A stretch of 60,000 nucleotides of DNA from Polytrichum commune (taxonomy: Eukaryota > Streptophyta > Polytrichopsida > Polytrichales > Polytrichaceae). Position numbers and translations under genes: made by a program. Within the stretch, counting starts at the first letter, position 1. Each line of letters opens with the position of its first letter. Positions 53,734-60,000 of this stretch are shown here, in pieces. The stretch covers positions 7,380,001-7,440,000 of the forward strand of contig OX485809.1 of assembly GCA_950295325.1 (NCBI GenBank), written 5' to 3'. The notes under the pieces are model-generated. The model saw only the letters and a program-made list of their open reading frames with translations. It was not told where the DNA came from and did no database searches.

Positions 53734-54554
53734 CTAAGTTTGTTAGAATCAGAGTTAGGGAGAAAAAATTATGAATATTTGAATGAAGGTATGTCAGCTG
53801 CTACTCAATTTACAAGCGTTGACTTTGCAAGCGCATAACTAAACGACAAATTGTTCAGTTGCTTTGATATTTGGATTTGTTATAGATCTTATTGTTAGCG
53901 TTTTAGAATGTATAAGCTTGCTAGAATCTAAGTTGATGTGTAATAGTTATGAGTAGTTGAATGAAGATGTCTCAACTACCTATTACATTACAAGCGTTGA
54001 CTTTACAAGCATATAAGCAAAAACCAAGTTATTCAGTTGCTTTGATATTTGAGCTGGAACGGGAGCGAAAGTTATTTTATCATTATCAGAAGTGATTAAC
54101 ATCCAAGTGTGTTCAATTCCATTTGTATTCCACACCCACCCTGATATCCTAGTGTGTTGATTTCCATCAACAATAATTCTAATGCATTGGTTTTTCAAAC
54201 CACAACTTGGAAACTCACAAAAAATGATTGTCAAATTTGACTCTTCCTAAAATTAATTATCCCTCTTTGATTTAGTGAACTAATGGTCGTCCTATTATTG
54301 TGATCTTCTTATGCCATCCCCAAAAGGTTTAAAAGCTAACCTCAAGCCGCACTCCTTCCTCAAAAACAAAATGCATAAATGAATTTGCACTTCATTCCAA
54401 GGAAAAGAAATTCAACTAACCTAACCAATTGACAAAAATCAACACCCAAGTGAGATACTTACCTCACACCAAGTGCTCCTTCCTCACCCTCAAGTTTGTT
54501 GCTCCAAGCTCGAATCTCCCAATCCCGCTTCGCTCCCAGCGGACGCACCATTTA
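53734..54554 (-). mobile_element. 5' internal end of a Tat-like element, minus strand, truncated
   Basis: Next to the LTR at 54,555 lies a primer-binding site TGGTGCGTCCGCTGGGA (54,534-54,550 on the minus strand). The leader that follows is clearly homologous to the young element's: the 'aaggagcac' block, donor GAGGTAAGTAT at about 54,455-54,465, 'ttccttggaatgaa' and 'tttttgaggaaggag'. Further in (53,738-54,056) a ~175-bp unit is duplicated ('acaagcgttgacttt' at ~53,811 and ~53,991). Gag and beyond are missing; the sequence stops at the methyltransferase element. Confidence 0.75.
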
Positions 54555-55564
54555 TGTCAGCCATAAACCCCCACCCTATGCGTCGTAGTCTAGGTGAGGG
54601 CCTGTGGCTCACATGTGATCAACCAACACCACTTGGCCTCTTGAGGGTGGCACCCAATGTTTCCAACAATGATGATTTCACACACACAACTTTACTCCAA
54701 AGGGATCTAAGTTACAAGCATTTAGGAAAGCCCTCCTTCTTTGTGATCCTTACCCCACACACTCTCTCATTAATTCCTCAACATACTAATCCTTAAATCC
54801 CAAACTCTACCCTAATGCACTAGCCTAAGTTTGGTTTTGGGCCACCCTCAGTTAAGAGTTAGGCTTGGCCACCCTTCCAACTATGAATCATCTAATTAAT
54901 TATTCCCTTACATAAACACTTCCTACTCTTATCCATCCCCCATCCCTTCAATCCAGTCTCATTCCAACATGACTCTGGCCATGACCTTCAATTTGATTAA
55001 CCTCCGGCTATGCCGGTCTTCCTCCCCCAGATTGTCCCATATTAAGGCCATTACCAAGCCCCTGGACTTAGCAGTCCAAGCACTGTTGCCTGGAGCTTCA
55101 CCGAACAGCTCAATGTCAGCTCTCCCTCGGTTCACAGACTGATCTTTTCGGGGGGGATTTCAGTGCCGCCACCGAGTCACCCCAACCTCCTGGTCCAAGG
55201 ATTACCACAGGTAAAATTCTCCTCCTTAACAGCCCATCATCCTGGAAACTGACTTCCTTCTCAACCCGCCATCTGCATTGGGCATTAAGGGGTGTAGAGG
55301 CAGTCCCCCGCCATCATCTCAGTTCGATCACCCAACTTACTCCCGGGACAGTTGAATCGCTGCCTAGAGTCGACTGCTCTTCCCTTTGTTGCTACCTAGC
55401 CTATTCTGCCCATTATCAGTTGCCTCCTCCGCATTTCCACTTTGTTGTTGAGTTGATGTGGGTGGTTGAATGCCTTACTCCCGGCCTCTAGCAGTTCCGC
55501 AATACATGAAACTCCTCCCCTGGTGCATTAAACTCATCTCTCCCTTCCTTCCGCTCTGATGGGT

Positions 55565-57572
55565 TGTGAGCCCAACAGAATGTGCCACATGTGTTTTGAG
55601 TTTAGAATTTATTAAGGCTCGAGTTTGAGCCAATTATTATTTGGTTGAAACATAAAAAGAGTGACGCTTACTCGGTTAGATTATGATTAAGCTAATAGTG
55701 GGATTTGGGTAAGGGCCTAGTTAGAACCTAGGACTAGAAGTTTAAATTCAGGGTTTTAGGATGTGAATTGGGCAACACCCCTGTCCATTCAAGGGTTGCC
55801 GGGGTTTTAGAGGATAGGTTGGGATTCCGGGCGAGAGAGGCACTCTCGGGAGGCGGGTTCTCACTTTAGCAGGTAGGCTCCGGCGGGAGGAGCTTGGATT
55901 TGGCCAGAGGCTACTTCGGAGAAGAGCCTGGATTCGGCCAAGGGTGAATGCGGGAAGAGCTGAGATTCAGCCAAGGCTACTTCGGAGCAGAGCGTGGATT
56001 TGGCCAAGGGTGAATGCGGGAAGAGTGAGATTCAGCCAGAGTATGAGCCCAAAATGGTTGCTCATATTGGTTTTATGTTAGAATTTACTTGAATTGCATT
56101 GGAAGTTATTATTTGAATCGCAAAAAAGATTAAAAAGAGTGAGGCTTGGTGTGGATTTATGTTTTAGGCCTTAGGCTTATTTAGTGTGGTTAATTAAAGG
56201 ATGAGTGGCATTAGGGGATTGGGTTAGTTAAGTTGATAGCATGTGTGTTAAGTAAAGGGAAGTGCCTCGGGGTTTAAATGTTTGAATTAGGACCTATCGT
56301 GTTGGTTTAGGGGGTGAGGGTTTAGTGGATAGGATAAGGTCCTACTAAGTAGGAGAGAGGGGTTAAGCCCTCTTGGTTTTTTAGGTGTGTCTTTTTTTTT
56401 TGTGTGTGTGGGAGTGGGGGTCCTAGTGGGGGTCTCTCTCTTGAATTTTGAGAGAGGAGGCTCCGAGAATGCGGCAGTGGCTTGGCCGAATGCGGCAGTT
56501 TCAAGGAGCTCAATCCAGCAAGCTGGAGGTTTAAGGCTTGGCCGAATGCGGCAGTGATAGAGGCCATCCCAGTCTACCCGGTGACGGGCGATGACGGGCC
56601 AGCCCCGAGCCCAAACAACGCAAATTATTAGTCTTGTACCGGAGACTAAGATTGAGTTAGGGGTGGTGGTTAGAAGCATTAACACTATATTACATAGTGT
56701 GGTAGTTAATTAGACTAGGAGATAAGGCTCACACTTGGGAATGAGATTAGTAACGTGGGAGAGGGCATAAGTGAGAGGGGGTGACATTAGGGGGTTAGGC
56801 TTAGGAAGATATTTGAGTGGTGGAGTGTGCTAGAGTGTAGTAAGAAGGAACCTAGTGGAAAAAAAACATTTTTCAATGCTTGTACTCTTATATTGGAATA
56901 AACTAGTGTGCCAATGTTGATGAGGAATAAGTTGGAAGTTGATGATGCCGCGAACAACGAATGTGAGCTACATACCCCCACCCGGACTACGACGCATAAG
57001 GGTGGGTGGTTTGGCCTCACACAGAGGCTACTTCGAAGGGAATATGGGGCTCAGTCAGGGGCTAATGCGGAGGAGACGAGAAGAGAAGCCGGCTCTGGGG
57101 TCCCGGCCAACCCAGTGACGGGCGATGACGGGCCGGTCCCAGAGCCGAACAACGCATATTCACAGTCCGACCCCCGAGACTGAGGGGGAGTTAATGGGCT
57201 GGGCAGTTAACCTCAAGGTTACCCTCTTAAGTAGATTAGTGATTAGGCTAAAGGTGAGAGCTAGCTTAGTAAATTAGATGATTAAGGAATTAAGGGGCCA
57301 CAAAGTGAAGGATCGTGGCATTAGCAAGTTAGCCATAGGTAGGGATTTAGTGTGGGATTGTGATGTAGTGTAGGGGAAAAGGAATGGGTAGAGAAGAACA
57401 TTTGTAAATGCTTGTACTTCCATCCTGGAATAAACTGGTGTGTCAGCATTGATGTTAATCGTGGTGGAGATTGATGAGATTGACGGGGGGAAAGAATGCC
57501 TTAAGCATTGAATGTGAGTTACATGCCCTCACCCGGACTACGACGCATAAGGGTGGGTGGTTTGGCCTCACA
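55565..57572 (+). mobile_element. solo LTR (outer), TSD TGGGT
   Basis: Starts TGTGAGCCCAACAG and ends GGTTTGGCCTCACA. Perfect target duplication TGGGT at 55,560-55,564 and 57,573-57,577. Without the nested LTR its length is ~1,023 bp. It contains a repeated 'gcgggaagag.tgagattcagcca' motif and AATAAA near 57,430. Inserted in the minus-strand Tat-like LTR. Confidence 0.9.
56042..57021 (+). mobile_element. solo LTR nested in another solo LTR, TSD CAGAG
   Basis: Starts TATGAGCCCAAAATGG (as does the solo LTR at 35,647-37,388) and ends GGTTTGGCCTCACA. Perfect target duplication CAGAG at 56,037-56,041 and 57,022-57,026. 980 bp, closely related to its host LTR: both contain 'gtgacgggcgatgacgggcc' and AATAAACT.G near the end. 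Confidence 0.9.
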
Positions 57573-57663
57573 TGGGTATCACCTGAAATCCTCTCCTCCT
57601 TCCCGAATCGACGCTGCCCTGCCTCACATTAGATTTCTTCCCCGGACCAGAGGCCAGCAGCCT

Positions 57664-59506
57664 TGTGAGCCCAAGATTGAGCCCACATATGTTCCTAACC
57701 CTTAAAATCATAAAAAACTTAGGCTTTGATTTTCTCAACAAGTATTTAAAACATAAAAAGAGTGGGGCTTTGAAGTGGATTGCAATTTAAACTTTAGGCT
57801 TGGGCATTAGTGCCTGTGAGCCGTGAGTTAAAAGAATTTACTTAGAAGAGTAGTTAATGGGATTGTGTAGCTTTAGAAGGATAGGCTAAGTGGGTTGGGA
57901 TTTTATTGGTTAAGTTAGGACTCGTTGTTGTTCGTTATAGGGGGGGGGTCACTATTCGCCCTAGGAAAATCCGGGCTTCTGGACTCGGGAGCAGTTAGGT
58001 GCGGCTGCCAGTTTGAGCAGTCTCTCTCTCTCTCACTAGTGTGTGCTTGAACTGGGGGCGGAACCCTGCTGGTTTCGGGAGGCAGGGAGCCTCATGCTTC
58101 GAATGAGATTTAGCGGGAGGTGCTGATTAATGAGGGTTCGGTGGAGAGCTGCAATGTGGCGACAAGGAGGTTGGGTTTGGAAAACCAGGGAGCATCCTGA
58201 AACAGGAGGGAGGAAGTAGCATTGCCGCTATCGAAAGGTGGATTAGCAGTAATGAGGAGATTGGCGGACGAGGTAAGTGGTTGATGCCTGGGTGTACGAA
58301 TGGGTTGAATGGTCGGCTTAGTCCTAGCAATGGAAGAAGGAGAGTAGAGGCATTAGCCTCGACACTGAATTATGAGGAAAAGGGCAGCAGATTCACAGTG
58401 GGTTGGGGCGACCTCAGTAACATAATTCAGAACTCCGTTGGCTTCAATGATTGTGATTCAACTGGACTGCGAGGAATGCGGATCAACCACCAGGATGTGA
58501 GTTTAGCAATGAAGGGCAGTCAGTGATCGCAAGCTGACAACGGAAGTTGGGTGCCAAAGGCAGGGTAAAAAGTCAACTTTGAAGCAGACGGATGTGTGGA
58601 GGGTGCCACTAATTCCACCCTTGATTGCTGCCTTTATGCTGGAATGCAGTTCATGGATAGGAGAGTGCAGGCATGAGGCATTTTCGCCTCCCCTATTTCG
58701 TCCTCGAACTAGATTGGTCATCTCACTGGGCAGAAGGGTGATTACGGGGAAATCTCAGCTACTGAAGGGCGAGGGGTGAACAACTGTTAGGAGGCATGTA
58801 GGCTGTAGCGGCGAAGAGAGGAGTGAGTGGAGCTAAGGACTGTATGCATACATGGGAGACGAGCAGCTAAGGAGTGTAACGGCCAGCAGCTCGACTGGGT
58901 TAACTGCTACTTGTTTACTGATGTGAGGAGATCCTTCACTGGACCAGCAGAGTCCCTTCCAACCTCGAATAGGGGAGGCTTGTGAACGCCTGTCCGATTG
59001 GCGAAGTTTCTGGAAATTGACGGGCCTTGACGGGATGAAGGGCAGTGACGAGCGACTGCAGAGACCAACAGAGCTGCAACTCTGTTAAGCCGAGCAAATG
59101 AGGGAGGGTTCTAATCTCAGCCTTAGACTGCGTGGCAAAACTAAACAATTGAGGTAGTGGAGTTAGTTAGGACTGGACGTAGTGTTCATCAAACAACATG
59201 TGTGGGGTTAATCATGTACTTAAGTTGATTTTAAGCCATTAAACTGTAGTTAAGGTAGCCCAGTTAGAGTAGTGTGTGGATTCATGCCTAAAGTAGGTGT
59301 TGGTGTGTGATGTTGAAGATGGGAAGTAGGAGTATTTTTAAATACTCAGACTTCACGCTAGGTGAATAAAGATGTAAGTTTGGATATTTGCATTGGAAGC
59401 ATTGGAAGCTAAATCGCAAGTACTAAGGGAGGTTGGCTAATCACATGTGAACCTCGAACTCTAACCTGGACCTCAGACGCTTAAGGGTAGGAGTTTAGGG
59501 CTGACA
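57664..59506 (+). mobile_element. solo LTR, imperfect TSD AGCCT/AACCT
   Basis: Starts TGTGAGCCCAAGATTG and ends TTTAGGGCTGACA, with the LTR 3' signature (GACGCTTAAGGGT) and AATAAA near 59,364. Flanks AGCCT (57,659-57,663) and AACCT (59,507-59,511) differ at one base. 1,843 bp, no internal region. Confidence 0.75.
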
Positions 59507-60000
59507 AACCTCCCCATCCACCATCACAGTATGCGGTTCACCTCCAAGGCTAGCAGACTGTCGAATTTCGCCGAGCTCAGGCTCTCCAGCGGAGCAGACC
59601 CATCTATGTTCATCCTTATTCTTTCTATATCGTCCGACCCCCCTGAGTAGACAGAGGTTGGGAGGCCCTTGCTACCCTGTGCCAAGCTATCAACCACAAT
59701 CCATGGCCTCCGCCTTCTGAATCCCCAGCTACCAACGCTTTAGCCTTCCCCCTTTTCTCAGCCCCCGAGTGAGAGAAAATGCGGCTACTCTCTAACCTTC
59801 CAGGGACCCCCCCTGCCGGATCCGAGATTTGGGGCCTCATCCACAACTTGGAGTAATGGTTCCTCTCCTCCTTCAACCTAGCCTCTACCCAAAATGACAA
59901 TAACAACTGCCTAAAACAAACACTTAACATTGGCTCACACCATTCCTTGCTTAACATCAACCCACATCTAATTAAAATGAACTACCTTCTTTTTGGTTTT

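Larger units (their letters stand above)
54555..60000 (-). repeat. 5' LTR of truncated Tat-like element, running off the window
   Basis: Plus strand starts TGTCAGCCATAAACCC, so the minus-strand LTR ends GGTTTATGGCTGACA, a variant of the common GGTTTGGCCTCACA end. The LTR continues to at least 60,000 after removing three later insertions (55,565-57,572 containing 56,042-57,021, and 57,664-59,506). About 1.6 kb of it is in view. Confidence 0.7.

Noticed and set aside
44324-53738. 5-bp target duplication of the methyltransferase element
   Set aside because: Flanks read CAAGA and CTAAG, which do not match in register.
56560-57183. Shared PVTGDDGP.P.PNNA peptide in the two nested LTRs
   Set aside because: The DNA itself is almost identical there, so peptide similarity gives no evidence of selection.

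Overview
The window is nuclear DNA of a land plant or close streptophyte relative. It holds one intron-rich eukaryotic gene in a sea of plant-type LTR retrotransposons, solo LTRs, MITEs and tRNA-derived SINEs. Nothing is bacterial and there is no operon structure. The species cannot be named. The repeat load and the type of reverse transcriptase make a seed-free plant plausible; this is inference.

Layout. 1-8.2 kb: no gene, but layered non-autonomous DNA transposons (CACTA-like, Mutator-like, hairpin and hAT-like) and a SINE. 8,232-19,964: a complete, very young Ty3/gypsy element of the Tat/Athila type. Its two 2,262-bp LTRs differ at two positions by eye, its TSD is GGCCA, and it has an uninterrupted 1,978-aa gag-pol reading frame plus a small upstream ORF. 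20-27.7 kb: more MITEs, a second SINE, a PIF/Harbinger-like insertion with a matching empty site elsewhere in the window, and a tandem array of ~360-bp units. 27.7-33.25 kb: a Tubby-like protein gene on the + strand. I reconstruct 13 exons with consistent phases; no F-box is visible. 34-40.1 kb: a decayed minus-strand Ty3 element, split by a 1,742-bp solo LTR (TSD TCCAT) and by an 826-bp hAT-like element (8-bp TSD). 44.3-53.7 kb: a minus-strand Ty3 element that carries a C5 cytosine DNA methyltransferase between gag/protease and reverse transcriptase, and a PHD finger at the C-terminus of its integrase. 53.7-60 kb: the 5' end of another minus-strand Tat-like element, whose LTR has been hit by three solo LTRs, one nested in another.

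Two observations stand out. First, the methyltransferase/PHD retrotransposon combines a DNA-methylation writer with a chromatin-reader-type domain. A UAG in TMV-type readthrough context (UAG-CAA-UCA) separates the methyltransferase part from reverse transcriptase. This copy has extra stops and a damaged integrase, so it is probably not autonomous. Second, the LTRs of two diverged Tat-like families encode, in sense orientation near the LTR 3' end, small ORFs (70 and 57 aa). They share the identical 16-residue core ISLRACVAKAAGWTLE although most of its codons differ synonymously. That is the mark of selection on a peptide, and I do not recognise the peptide.

The Tat-like elements also share a leader with a strong splice donor about 90-125 bp downstream of the primer-binding site, and a common LTR 3'-end signature. 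This suggests one lineage repeatedly colonising the locus and collapsing to solo LTRs.
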